Of a stretch of DNA of 64,000 bases, positions 25,380-33,209 are shown one piece after another. The DNA comes from Alcanivorax sp. GTDB lineage: Bacteria; Pseudomonadota; Gammaproteobacteria; Pseudomonadales; Alcanivoracaceae. A program made the translations under genes and the position numbers. The stretch covers positions 1,302,001 through 1,366,000 of the forward strand of contig NZ_CP051240.1 of assembly GCF_017794965.1 (NCBI RefSeq), written 5' to 3'. Below the pieces are notes generated by a model, which was not told the DNA's origin, searched no databases, and saw only the letters and a program-made list of their open reading frames with translations. The first letter of the stretch is position 1. Every line of letters starts with the position of its first letter.

Positions 25380-26546
25380 ATGCAGCCTTTTGACTGGCGT
25401 GATCCCTTGTTGCTGGAAACCCAGCTCAACGACGATGAGCGCATGATTCGTGACTCGGCGCGGGAGTATTGTCAGAACCGCCTGATGCCACGGATTCTCG
25501 AGGCCAATCGCCATGAACGCTTTGATCGCGAGATCATGACGGAGATGGGCGCGCTGGGGTTTCTCGGCCCGACCATTCCTGAGCAGTATGGCGGCGCCGG
25601 GGTAAATCATGTGAGTTATGGTCTGGTGGCACGGGAAGTGGAACGGGTGGATTCCAGTTACCGTTCCGCCATGAGTGTGCAGTCTTCGCTGGTGATGCAT
25701 CCGATCCATGCCTTTGGCAGTGAGTTGGTGCGGATGAAATATCTGCCAAAGCTGGCCAGTGGAGAGTGGGTGGGGTGTTTTGGGCTTACTGAACCTGACC
25801 ACGGTTCAGACCCGGGGGGCATGACCACCCGGGCCAGCAAAGTGGAAGGCGGTTACCGGTTGAGTGGCACCAAGACCTGGATCACCAATGCCCCCATTGC
25901 AGATGTGGCGGTGGTGTGGGCCAAGCTGGAGGGCAAGATTCATGGCTTTGTGGTGGAGCGAGGGATTGAAGGATTCACCACGCCGAAAATTGAAGGCAAG
26001 TTTTCCCTGCGCGCTTCCGTCACTGGCCAGATTGTTCTCGACGACTGTTTCGTACCGGAAGAAAACCATCTGGATGTGGAAGGTCTGAAAGGACCCTTCA
26101 GTTGTCTGAACAAGGCGCGCTACGGCATCTGCTGGGGCAGCATGGGCGCCGCAGAGTTCTGTTGGCACGCTGCGCGCCAGTACACGCTGGACCGGCATCA
26201 GTTTGGTCGTCCTCTGGCTCAGACCCAGCTGATCCAGAAAAAGCTGGCGGACATGCAGACGGAAATCACCCTGGGGTTGCAGGGGGCACTGCAGTTGGGA
26301 CGGTTGATGGACACTGGCAGCTGGGCGCCGGAAATGGTGTCTCTGATGAAGCGTAACAATTGTGGCAAGGCACTTGATATTGCCCGGCAATCGCGGGACA
26401 TGCACGGCGGCAATGGCGTCAGCGACGAGTATCATGTGATTCGCCATGTGATGAACCTGGAAGCCGTCAACACGTACGAGGGCGCCCATGATGTGCATGC
26501 CCTGATTCTCGGGCGGGCGCAGACGGGATTACAGGCTTTTAGTTAA
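25380..26546 (+). CDS. gcdH: Glutaryl-CoA dehydrogenase
   Basis: Oxidises and decarboxylates glutaryl-CoA to crotonyl-CoA in the breakdown of lysine, tryptophan and some dicarboxylates, passing electrons to ETF. 388 residues of the acyl-CoA dehydrogenase fold with FAD: GCFGLTEPDHGSDPGGM (substrate/FAD loop), TKTWITNAPIADVAVVWAK, RHQFGRPLAQTQLIQ, and the catalytic Glu in NTYEGAHDVHALILGRAQTG at the C-terminus, which fits GcdH better than other acyl-CoA dehydrogenases. AGGAG precedes ATG 25380. No partner gene of the pathway is adjacent. Confidence 0.93.
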   Translation: MQPFDWRDPLLLETQLNDDERMIRDSAREYCQNRLMPRILEANRHERFDREIMTEMGALGFLGPTIPEQYGGAGVNHVSYGLVAREVERVDSSYRSAMSVQSSLVMHPIHAFGSELVRMKYLPKLASGEWVGCFGLTEPDHGSDPGGMTTRASKVEGGYRLSGTKTWITNAPIADVAVVWAKLEGKIHGFVVERGIEGFTTPKIEGKFSLRASVTGQIVLDDCFVPEENHLDVEGLKGPFSCLNKARYGICWGSMGAAEFCWHAARQYTLDRHQFGRPLAQTQLIQKKLADMQTEITLGLQGALQLGRLMDTGSWAPEMVSLMKRNNCGKALDIARQSRDMHGGNGVSDEYHVIRHVMNLEAVNTYEGAHDVHALILGRAQTGLQAFS

Positions 26547-26583
26547 CAGGCCATCATCGATTCACTGGATAAAGGATATTGCA

Positions 26584-27396
26584 ATGCACTTTCCTGAGCA
26601 CATCGTTACCCGTGGTATTCAGCGCCCGGCGCTGGTGGTGTTGTCGTTGATGGTTGGCCTGCTGTCAGGCGGGTGTAGCGATGGTGCGCCCCAGGCCATG
26701 GAGGCGCAGGGTGTGGTCAGTGGCAAGGTGATGTACCGGGAGCGGGTGGCGCTGCCGCCCAATGTGACCGTGACCGTGTTGCTTGCGGATGTGTCACGTG
26801 CCGACGCCCCCATGAAAGTCCTTGCCGAGGAACATATCGATAACCCCGGCCAGATGCCTGTGCCGTTCAGCCTGCGTTATCAGCCGGCAGCGGTGACAGC
26901 GACTCACCCGTTGGCCTATGCCGTGCGCGCGGAAATTCGCGCAGAGAATGGCAAGCTGCTGTGGACTACGGCTCAACGTTATCCCGTGGATCTGTCCAGT
27001 GAGGCTGGGGTAGAGGAGGTCACCGTGATGCTGCAGCGGGTGGCGGAGGCTGGTGACGTCATTCCCGCTCTGTCACCGGCCATGCGGGAGGCCAGAAGCG
27101 CGGGTGCGAACTTCTGGGCCATGGGCAATGAACCCGGCTGGCATGCGGCGATTTACCCTGATGAGCGCATCGAGTTTGTGGGGGATTACGGCAATACGCG
27201 AATGACGTTCCCGTATGGTGCACCTGAGGTGACAGGGGGGCAGATGCGCTATCAGAGCGCTAATGAGCGTCATCAATTGCAACTGTCGATTACCGAGGCG
27301 CGTTGTCAGGACAGTATGAGTGGTCGCGAGTATGACTATTCGGTGACTGTGCAGGTAGATAATGATGAATATAACGGCTGTGGCATGATACTTTGA
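26584..27396 (+). CDS. YbaY-like lipoprotein with a C-terminal COG3650-type domain
   Basis: 270 residues. Lipobox LLSGGC near residue 31. Residues about 42-150 resemble the YbaY/YscW lipoprotein domain (VVSGKVMYRERVALPPNVTVTVLLADVSRAD). The C-terminal part from NFWAMGNEPGWHAAIYPDE to CQDSMSGREYDYSVTVQVD with Cys pairs resembles COG3650 envelope proteins. AAAGGA lies seven bases before ATG 26584. Probably a periplasmic stress or envelope protein; the exact role is unknown. Confidence 0.8.
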   Translation: MHFPEHIVTRGIQRPALVVLSLMVGLLSGGCSDGAPQAMEAQGVVSGKVMYRERVALPPNVTVTVLLADVSRADAPMKVLAEEHIDNPGQMPVPFSLRYQPAAVTATHPLAYAVRAEIRAENGKLLWTTAQRYPVDLSSEAGVEEVTVMLQRVAEAGDVIPALSPAMREARSAGANFWAMGNEPGWHAAIYPDERIEFVGDYGNTRMTFPYGAPEVTGGQMRYQSANERHQLQLSITEARCQDSMSGREYDYSVTVQVDNDEYNGCGMIL

Positions 27397-27478
27397 TCAA
27401 CTGCACTTAGCCGGTTTTTGATAAGATGCTATCTTCTGTGCCTAAACGTGCAGACCACTCATAACAAGGAATTTCCCC

Positions 27479-27826
27479 ATGCTCAGCTATGTTGCCCTTG
27501 GGCTACTCATATTTGTCGGGCTGGTGCTGTTCTACGGTGTGATCGTGATCCACGACATTCCCTATGACATTGCCAAGGAACGCAACCACCCCCACCAGGA
27601 TGCAATCCATGTTGCCGGCTGGGTAAGTCTGTTTACCCTGCATGTACTTTGGCCCTTTCTATGGATCTGGGCCACGCTGTATCGGCCTGATCGGGGGTGG
27701 GGTTTTCAGGCGGTCCAAGAGCAGCAGAAAGCGGATGAAGCCCTGTTGAGCAAGTTGCAGGAAACGCTGGATGCCCAGGCTCAGCGTATCAGTGCCCTTG
27801 AAGCGAAGCTGGAGGGGCAGGACTGA
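27479..27826 (+). CDS. DUF3302 inner-membrane protein
   Basis: 115 residues with two membrane helices (residues 4-24 and about 45-65), the conserved HDIPYDIAKERNHPHQDAI between them, and a C-terminal coiled coil. DUF3302 proteins (YiaW-like) are typically encoded next to a HlyD/YiaV-like protein, as here: the stop overlaps the next ATG by one base (TGATG). Probably a small subunit of an envelope export system. Confidence 0.88.
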   Translation: MLSYVALGLLIFVGLVLFYGVIVIHDIPYDIAKERNHPHQDAIHVAGWVSLFTLHVLWPFLWIWATLYRPDRGWGFQAVQEQQKADEALLSKLQETLDAQAQRISALEAKLEGQD

Positions 27827-28953
27827 TGGAAACGTTGATTCTTCTCACCTATGCCGCGATCTGTATCTTCATCTTCAAGGTTTTCAAGATTCCCCTGAAC
27901 AAGTGGACCGTGCCCACCGCCATTCTTGGCGGCATTGTGCTGATTAGCGGCATTATCCTTGGCATGAACTATAACCACCCCTATACCGAGCGGGTGCGTC
28001 AGATTTATGTGGTCACGCCCATTGTGTCTGAAGTCCGCGCCCGGGTGCTGGAGGTACCAGTAAAACCCAATACGCCGGTGGAGAAAGGCGATCCGCTGGT
28101 GATCCTGGACAGTACCCGGTTTGAAGCCCGGGTGGCCCAGCTGGAGGCTCAGCTGGCCGATACCGGGCAGCTGGCAGAGGGCAATGTGGCCTCGGTGGCG
28201 GAAGCCCGTGCCAAAGTCCAGCAGGCCTCCGCAAAGCGTGATCAGGCTGTGCGTACCCTGCGGCGATATCAAGGGGCCCCGGATGCATTCAGCAAACAGC
28301 AGATTGATACCCAGACCGAACGTGTGGCAGCGTCCCGCGCTGATCTCAAGGCCGCTGAAGCAGCTCTGGCCAAGGCTGAAACCCAGCTCAGCGGCGCGGT
28401 TGACGGAGACGATCCGGCCGTAGCGGCGGTCAAGGCCCAACTGGAAGAGGCCCGTTTCGATCTGGAAAACACCGTTATCCGGGCGCCCATGGACGGTTTT
28501 GTGACCCAGCTTGCGGTTCGGCCTGGAATGATGGCGGTGCCTTTGCCCCTCAAGCCGGTGGCCAACTTCATCAATCATGAAGAGCGCCGCTATGTGGGGG
28601 CATTCCGTCAGCAGTCATTGTTAAGGCTGGAGCCAGGTGCAGAAGTGGAAATGGCTTTTACGTCTTTGCCCGGGCAGGTCTTTAGCGGCAAACTGGTTGA
28701 AGTGCTGCCGACCATCGCGGAAGCGCAACTGGCGGCGGGGCAGGCATTGATCGGTGGCTCGGCTTTTCAAAAGATGGACAACGAAGCCATGGTGATCATT
28801 GAACTGGAAGACAATGATCAGGTGCAGACCCTGCCTATGGGGGTGAGTGCCCAGGCCGCGGTCTATACCGAGCACCTGCATCATTTCGCTATCATTCGCC
28901 GCATCCTGCTACGCATGATGAGCTGGCAACATTACCTCTATGTGGATCATTGA
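27826..28953 (+). CDS. HlyD-family membrane fusion protein (YiaV-like)
   Basis: 375 residues: an N-terminal membrane anchor preceded by a hydrophobic segment (residues about 5-55), biotinyl-lipoyl halves (VKPNTPVEKGDPLVILDSTRFEARV and VIRAPMDGFVTQLAVRPGMM), and a long alpha hairpin (about 100-205). Acts as the periplasmic arm of an efflux or secretion system. It is cotranscribed with DUF3302. The transporter partner is not encoded nearby. The stop overlaps by seven bases the 3' end of the convergent small membrane gene. Confidence 0.9.
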   Translation: METLILLTYAAICIFIFKVFKIPLNKWTVPTAILGGIVLISGIILGMNYNHPYTERVRQIYVVTPIVSEVRARVLEVPVKPNTPVEKGDPLVILDSTRFEARVAQLEAQLADTGQLAEGNVASVAEARAKVQQASAKRDQAVRTLRRYQGAPDAFSKQQIDTQTERVAASRADLKAAEAALAKAETQLSGAVDGDDPAVAAVKAQLEEARFDLENTVIRAPMDGFVTQLAVRPGMMAVPLPLKPVANFINHEERRYVGAFRQQSLLRLEPGAEVEMAFTSLPGQVFSGKLVEVLPTIAEAQLAAGQALIGGSAFQKMDNEAMVIIELEDNDQVQTLPMGVSAQAAVYTEHLHHFAIIRRILLRMMSWQHYLYVDH

Positions 28954-29219
28954 TTCCCGTTGCGGGTAGGTTCGCGGGCGGCCTCTGGCCGCCCGTTTTG
29001 TTTTGCCTCCCGGGCTGGCGGGGCAAGCCATTGATAACAGAACCGGCCCAGCGCCAGCCACAGCAGCGCCACGAACAGACTGAAGAAAATGCTGCCGACT
29101 TTGTATAGCGACCAGAGCCAGGGCACAAACAGGGCGCCGCTCATGATCATGGCGGTGGTGAAGGCGAGGATCTGGCGTCGCCGGGTGCGGTCTGCCGGTT
29201 GGTCTGAACGGGGAGTCAT
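28947..29219 (-). CDS. Small two-helix membrane protein, uncharacterised
   Basis: 90 residues with two hydrophobic helices (about residues 18-38 and 43-64: FTTAMIMSGALFVPWLWSLY and GSIFFSLFVALLWLALG) and a basic, Ala/Glu-rich C-terminus. ATG 29219 gives a start (MTPRSDQPADRTRRRQ) with positive-inside topology; a longer frame from 29276 is possible. Not recognised beyond that. Convergent with the HlyD gene, divergent from the YigZ gene. Confidence 0.65.
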   Translation of the reverse strand: MTPRSDQPADRTRRRQILAFTTAMIMSGALFVPWLWSLYKVGSIFFSLFVALLWLALGRFCYQWLAPPAREAKQNGRPEAAREPTRNGNQ

Positions 29220-29293
29220 TGCGGGTTCCGTTAGGTCACTCGGGGGCGGTACTTTACCATAGCCTTCCATTTGCAATCGCCAGGAGAGGCCCC

Positions 29294-29890
29294 ATCAACG
29301 GTTACCCTGTCCCTGCCGGTCCGGTGGACCGCGAGATCATCATCAACAAGAGCCGCTTTATTACCTGGCTGAGGCCGGTGACGCACCGTGACGAGGCCAT
29401 GGCCATCGTGGAGCAGGCCCGGACACAGTATCCGGATGCCTCCCATCACTGCTATGCCTACCTGCTGGGTAACCCTGCCTCCGCCCAGGCAGCAATGAAC
29501 GATGACGGCGAGCCATCCGGCACGGCCGGAAAACCGATTTTCAACGTGATCCAGCACAAGGGCCTGAGTGATGTGCTGGTAGTGGTGATTCGCTACTTTG
29601 GGGGCGTGAAGTTGGGGGCTGGCGGGCTGGTTCGGGCCTACGCGGCGGCGGCGGAAGCGGTGCTGTCAGACGTGAAGCGGGTCGAACATGTGCCGCAATT
29701 TAGTGCTAGTCTGGTCATGGCTTTTGCGCTTGAGCAGCGCCTGCGCCACTGGGCCGATCAGCATCAGGGACAGGTGATGGATGTGGAATATGGCCAGCAG
29801 GTTACCTTGAAAGTGAGCGCGCCCCTGGCGCATTTTGAGGATCTGGAAGCGCTCTGTGCGGCGGAACAGATTGCGATGTCCACTGACTGA
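29294..29890 (+). CDS. YigZ/IMPACT-family protein
   Basis: About 198 residues. The UPF0029 core is clear: KSRFITWLRPVTHRDEAMAIVEQ, DASHHCYAYLLG, NDDGEPSGTAGKPI and VVVIRYFGGVKLGAGGLVRAY, followed by the ferredoxin-like C-terminal domain. E. coli YigZ is linked to control of translation and amino-acid metabolism by homology to eukaryotic IMPACT. No ATG, GTG or TTG lies at the expected N-terminus; AGGAG (29282-29286) is seven bases before an ATC codon at 29294, which best fits the family start. Alternatives are GTG 29324 or a long N-terminal extension from TTG 29219. Confidence 0.85.
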   Translation: MNGYPVPAGPVDREIIINKSRFITWLRPVTHRDEAMAIVEQARTQYPDASHHCYAYLLGNPASAQAAMNDDGEPSGTAGKPIFNVIQHKGLSDVLVVVIRYFGGVKLGAGGLVRAYAAAAEAVLSDVKRVEHVPQFSASLVMAFALEQRLRHWADQHQGQVMDVEYGQQVTLKVSAPLAHFEDLEALCAAEQIAMSTD

Positions 29891-30113
29891 TCTGCGCTTG
29901 GTCGTTGCGGTGCAGACAACCCGTCTTGAGGGTGATGGGGCTTGATTCGGTCAGCAAGCGGGCTCTCCCACAGATTCCAGCGTTAACGGTAACTGTGGGA
30001 GAGCCAGCTTGCCGAACGAATGGTGCCTGCTCTGGCCCTTAAAGAGCGGTCGTTGCGAAGATTTCCGCGTTACTCTCACGACACAGGAACAAGCAGAGTG
30101 TAAGGAGAGCGTC
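29891..30113. repeat. Intergenic REP-like hairpin pair before the DUF1330 gene
   Basis: An inverted pair: GGCTCTCCCACAG near 29960 and CTGTGGGAGAGCC near 29993, about 20 bases apart, flanked by CAGCAAGC and AGCTTGCC forms, followed by CCGAACGAATGG. Further REP-like material lies before the ribosome site (AGGAG, six bases before the ATG). Confidence 0.65.
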
Positions 30114-30518
30114 ATGAGTAACAAGTCTGTTATTGATCCCAATCCGGCAACCTTGCCGGCGATTCTTGATTCCCTTCCCGACGACACGCCCATCGTCATG
30201 CTCAACTTGCTGCGCTTTCGCGACAAGGCGCAGTACAAGGATGGCGAGGCCAATTACAGTGGCCGTGAGGCCTACCAGAAGTACTCCGAGGTAGCCTTCG
30301 GCAAGGTGCAGGGGGTAGGCGGCGAAATGGTCTGGAAAGGCCGGGCACTGGCTGGGGTGATTGCCCCGGAAGGCGAAAAGTGGGACAGCGTGTTGTTGGT
30401 TCGCTACCCCAGCAAACAGGCGTTCGCGTCCATGCTGGCAGACCCGGAATACCGGGAAGCCACCAAACACCGCACCGCCGCACTGGAAGAAGCGCGGTTG
30501 GTGGCGATGCAGGAGTGA
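30114..30518 (+). CDS. DUF1330-family protein
   Basis: 134 residues, a dimeric ferredoxin-like (ABM-type) fold: PIVMLNLLRFRDKAQY at the first strand, GREAYQKYSEVAF, WDSVLLVRYPSKQAFASMLADPEYREATKHRTAALEEARL at the end, which is typical of DUF1330. Cytoplasmic, of unknown function, often near oxidative or aromatic metabolism genes. ATG 30114 has AGGAG six bases upstream. The heptamer array starts five bases after the stop. Confidence 0.85.
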   Translation: MSNKSVIDPNPATLPAILDSLPDDTPIVMLNLLRFRDKAQYKDGEANYSGREAYQKYSEVAFGKVQGVGGEMVWKGRALAGVIAPEGEKWDSVLLVRYPSKQAFASMLADPEYREATKHRTAALEEARLVAMQE

Positions 30519-30522
30519 CAGG

Positions 30523-30553
30523 CAGTTAACAGTGAATAGTGAACAGTTAACAG
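30523..30553 (+). repeat. Heptamer array, left arm (CAGTGAA type, 4 units)
   Basis: CAGTTAA, CAGTGAA, TAGTGAA, CAGTTAA, CAG in 7-bp register. It is the inverted partner of the TTCACTG tract at 30682-30765, separated by a 128-base core. Confidence 0.8.
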
Positions 30554-30580
30554 CGGCGCGATAGCACGTTATGTGATCTG

Positions 30581-30627
30581 AAAGGATGGAGGCCGCGCCC
30601 AGAATCTGGACGCGGCCTCATACCTTT
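30581..30627. repeat. GC-rich hairpin inside the heptamer-array core
   Basis: GAGGCCGCG (30589-30597) pairs with CGCGGCCTC (30611-30619), with outer AAAGG (30581-30585) and CCTTT (30623-30627). No T-run follows, so it is probably not an intrinsic terminator. Confidence 0.65.
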
Positions 30628-30681
30628 AAACACAAAGAAAAAGCCTGATAAAGCTTGACAGGTCATGCTGCTCGTGCAGCC

Positions 30682-30765
30682 TTCACTGTTCACTGTTCAC
30701 TGTTCACTGTTCACTGTTCACTGTTCACTGTTCACTGTTCACTGTTCACTGTTCACTGTTCACTG
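30682..30765 (+). repeat. Heptamer tract, 12 perfect TTCACTG units
   Basis: Twelve uninterrupted copies of TTCACTG (84 bases), ending 17 bases before the ATG of the dienelactone hydrolase. It is the longest and purest array in the window. A tract this uniform is expected to gain and lose units by slippage. Confidence 0.97.
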
Positions 30766-30782
30766 TTGTCGGCGATCTCATT

Positions 30783-31523
30783 ATGACGAACCAACCTATA
30801 GGCATCCCCACCCCCAGCGGCCACACCATGCGTGCGCGCTGGTTGCGTCCGGTCACCGCGAATCCGCACAAGGCGGCGGTGATTGCCATCCATGACATTT
30901 TTGGCTTCAGCGACGATATCGAGCGTATTGCCCAGCGGCTGGCGGATAACGGTTATCCGGTGTTGGTGCCGGATCTCTATGATCTGCCCAACAGCAAGCC
31001 CCTGTGTGTGGTGAAAACCCTGAAAGCCCATGAGATGGGTAAAGGCCAGGCCTTTGAACAACTGGAGGCCTGCCGCCACTGGTTGCTGGATCAGGATGAA
31101 GAGCCCGTAGAGCAAGTGGGTGTCATGGGCTTTTGCATGGGAGGACGCTTTGCGGTCCTGTATGCCGCCCAGGCACCCGTACAGGTTGTTGCTCCGTTTT
31201 ATGGCGGTATCCCCAAAGACCCTGAGGCACTGCGTGGCATCTGCCCGGCGGTGGGGGGCTGGGGACGCACTGACACGATCTATGGTGGGCATGGTGATCG
31301 TCTGGCCAGCCATATGGAGGCCCTGGGCGTGCCCCATGACATCAAGACCTACGATAATGTGGGCCACTCCTACATGAATGACCACCAGGGCTTTGTGTTC
31401 AAGAAAATGGGCCCGCTGCCGCCAATGCGTTCAAAGTTTGATGCGTCCGCCTCTGAAGACAGCTGGCAACGTGTGCTGGTGTTCTTTGAGAAGGTCTTTT
31501 CCGGGGAGATTCAGGCGGGATAA
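30783..31523 (+). CDS. Dienelactone hydrolase family protein
   Basis: 246 residues, alpha/beta hydrolase with the Cys nucleophile typical of DLH proteins: GFCMGGRF (Cys118), an upstream IHDIFGFSDDIERIA loop, and the His in VGHSYMN. Hydrolyses dienelactones or other ester/lactone substrates in aromatic degradation; the exact substrate is unknown. ATG 30783 has no strong ribosome site, because the sequence upstream is the heptamer tract. Expression could vary with the number of units. The stop (TAA) is followed at once by another heptamer array. Confidence 0.9.
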   Translation: MTNQPIGIPTPSGHTMRARWLRPVTANPHKAAVIAIHDIFGFSDDIERIAQRLADNGYPVLVPDLYDLPNSKPLCVVKTLKAHEMGKGQAFEQLEACRHWLLDQDEEPVEQVGVMGFCMGGRFAVLYAAQAPVQVVAPFYGGIPKDPEALRGICPAVGGWGRTDTIYGGHGDRLASHMEALGVPHDIKTYDNVGHSYMNDHQGFVFKKMGPLPPMRSKFDASASEDSWQRVLVFFEKVFSGEIQAG

Positions 31524-31526
31524 TCC

Positions 31527-31765
31527 GCTACGAGCTACGAGCTACGAGCTATGAGCTATGAGCTATGAGCTATGAGCTATGAGCTATGAGCTACGCTTGG
31601 ATCAGGAGAACTCAAAAGTTCCCGAGCTTCTGCATTTCTACGAAGCCGCTGGAGGATCAGAGATGCAACTGGCGCCTGTCTTCGTTAGATCCTGTGGGAG
31701 CGATCTTGCTCGCGATCCGGGTCTAAGCGAGGGAAGGGATTCCAGAAACGCTTTTCGAACTGCAG
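31527..31765 (+). repeat. Composite element E3 (10-unit heptamer array + REP + tail)
   Basis: GCTACGA x3, GCTATGA x6 and GCTACGC (31527-31596), then the AAAGTTCCCGAGC spacer with TTTCTACGAAGCCGC, a divergent insertion, a REP hairpin TGTGGGAGC-GAtcttgcTC-GCGAT (31693-31715), and the tail ending TTCCAGAAACGCTTTTCGAAC. The array here is expanded and uses a changed unit compared with other copies. Confidence 0.85.
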
Positions 31766-31880
31766 GGGGACCAGGGTAAAACCCGACAAATCCCCAGAAA
31801 GAATCACCTCCCCTCTGGCTCCTGGCTACACCCTGGTTCCCACACAGAAGTAGAGGAGCCAGGCTCCTCTACGAGAAAGC
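31766..31880. repeat. Palindrome near the 3' end of the DUF3617 gene
   Basis: GTAGAGGAGCC and GGCTCCTCTAC, separated by one base (31850-31872), an almost perfect 23-base palindrome nine bases from the 3' end of the minus-strand DUF3617 gene. Without a T-run it may be a REP-like or processing hairpin rather than an intrinsic terminator. Confidence 0.6.
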
Positions 31881-32312
31881 TTACTCGGCGCTGCACTCTA
31901 CGGCGGCCCACTTGCCTTCAATGTGGGTTTTCATTGTGTGGTCGTTGCCCTTCATGGTGAGCTCAGAGGTGTAGTGCTTGCTGTTTTGCAGCACCATTTT
32001 GCCCGTGATGTGGGTCTGGCTGTTGCTGCCCGGCATCGTGCAATCGGCGCTCCATCGCAGGGTGTTTCCGCTGCTGTCTATCTCTCCATTACTGCAGTTA
32101 TCCTCTTCCCAGCTTTTGCGCAGAGAGGCTTCCAGGTCCCCGGCTTCTTCAGCGGTGACACAATCTTCCTGTACCTGATTGCGCATTTGTTCAGGGACGC
32201 CCGGCGCGTCCAGTTCGATGGACAGTTTCCACTGTCCGGGTGCCAGTTCGGCGGACTGAGCCAGTGGGGAGAGCAGCAGCAGGGAAGAAAATACCAGCAG
32301 GGCAGATTTCAT
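31881..32312 (-). CDS. DUF3617 periplasmic protein
   Basis: 143 residues, signal peptide (MKSALLVFSSLLLLSPLAQSA) then a DUF3617 domain: LAPGQWKLSIELDAPGVPEQMRNQ, ELTMKGNDHTMKTHIEGKWAAVEC, and three or four Cys (EDCVTAEEA, DNCSNGE, ADCTMPG, VECSAE) that probably form disulfides. ATG 32312 has AAAGGA seven bases upstream; an ATG five codons earlier is less suitable. Function unknown. Confidence 0.85.
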   Translation of the reverse strand: MKSALLVFSSLLLLSPLAQSAELAPGQWKLSIELDAPGVPEQMRNQVQEDCVTAEEAGDLEASLRKSWEEDNCSNGEIDSSGNTLRWSADCTMPGSNSQTHITGKMVLQNSKHYTSELTMKGNDHTMKTHIEGKWAAVECSAE

Positions 32313-32350
32313 GATGCATCCTTTCATTGTTGTGAAGGGCGGGTCTGAGG

Positions 32351-32989
32351 TCAGGCCGTGCGTTTACTGGGCGGAAATTCGCACAGGTCGGCAATAAGGC
32401 ACTGGCTGCATTTGGGTTTGCGGGCAGTGCAGACATAGCGGCCGTGCAGAATCAGCCAGTGGTGAGCATCGCGCAGAAACTCTTCGGGTACCAGTCGAAC
32501 CAGCCGTTTTTCGACTTCCAGCACATTTTTACCCGGGGCGATGCGGGTGCGGTTGGAAACGCGGAAGATATGGGTGTCCACTGCCATGGTGGGGTAGCCA
32601 TAGGCGGTGTTGAGCACCACATTGGCGGTCTTGCGGCCCACGCCTGGCAGGGCTTCCAGCTCTTCGCGGGTACGCGGCACCTGGCTGTCATGTTGATCAA
32701 TCAGCATCTTGCACAGCTGGATGATGTTTTCGGCCTTGGAATTGAACAGCCCAATGGTCTTGATGTACTGCTTGAGGCCGTCCAGCCCCAGGGCATAGAT
32801 GGCCTCGGGGGTATTGGCCACCGGGTACAGCTTGGCGGTGGCCTTGTTGACCCCCACATCCGTTGCCTGGGCAGACAGCACCACGGCCACCAGTAATTCG
32901 AAGTCCGAGCTGTATTCCAGTTCCGTGGTGGGGTGGGGGTTCTGGTCCCGCAGACGGGTGAAGATTTCAGTGCGTTTCTCGCGATTCAT
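32351..32989 (-). CDS. nth: Endonuclease III
   Basis: DNA glycosylase/AP lyase that removes oxidised pyrimidines. 212 residues. The helix-hairpin-helix LPGVGRKTANVVLN carries catalytic Lys120, and Asp138 is in MAVDTHIFR (numbered from ATG 32989, which exactly matches E. coli numbering; AGGA is seven bases upstream). The [4Fe-4S] cluster signature C-x6-C-x2-C-x5-C ends the protein (CTARKPKCSQCLIADLC). In many gammaproteobacteria it directly follows rsxE; here about 1.9 kb of repeats and two other genes separate them. Confidence 0.96.
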   Translation of the reverse strand: MNREKRTEIFTRLRDQNPHPTTELEYSSDFELLVAVVLSAQATDVGVNKATAKLYPVANTPEAIYALGLDGLKQYIKTIGLFNSKAENIIQLCKMLIDQHDSQVPRTREELEALPGVGRKTANVVLNTAYGYPTMAVDTHIFRVSNRTRIAPGKNVLEVEKRLVRLVPEEFLRDAHHWLILHGRYVCTARKPKCSQCLIADLCEFPPSKRTA

Positions 32990-33059
32990 GGTCATGTCCT
33001 GAGTTCGCGAGGAGTATAACGGATCTGGAATGTGGGATCAGGGGGGGGGACAGGGGCAA

Positions 33060-33080
33060 GTTACAAGTTTCAAGTTACAA
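33060..33080 (+). repeat. Heptamer array, left arm (GTTNCAA, 3 units)
   Basis: GTTACAA, GTTTCAA, GTTACAA in 7-bp register, about 70 bases upstream of the nth start. Inverted partner at 33179-33199, with a 98-base core that contains GCGCGGGCA / TGCCCGCGC. Confidence 0.85.
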
Positions 33081-33178
33081 CGCGGATGAGTGTCTTTACC
33101 TTTCCTGGGGCTGGATGTCGCGCACCATGCTTGAAGCGCGGGCAGGGCCTGGAAAATTCCCATGGCTTTGCCCGCGCC

Positions 33179-33199
33179 TTGCAACTTGTAGCTTGAAGC
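33179..33199 (-). repeat. Heptamer array, right arm (GYTNCAA on minus strand, 3 units)
   Basis: Plus strand TTGCAAC, TTGTAGC, TTGAAGC. Its reverse complement (GCTTCAA GCTACAA GTTGCAA) is of the same type as the left arm. It ends about ten bases before the stop codon of the glycine-zipper gene. Confidence 0.85.
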
Positions 33200-33209
33200 T
33201 TGCTTCTTT

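Noticed and set aside
30682..30765. CRISPR array
   Set aside because: Units are 7 bp without spacers; no cas genes in the window.
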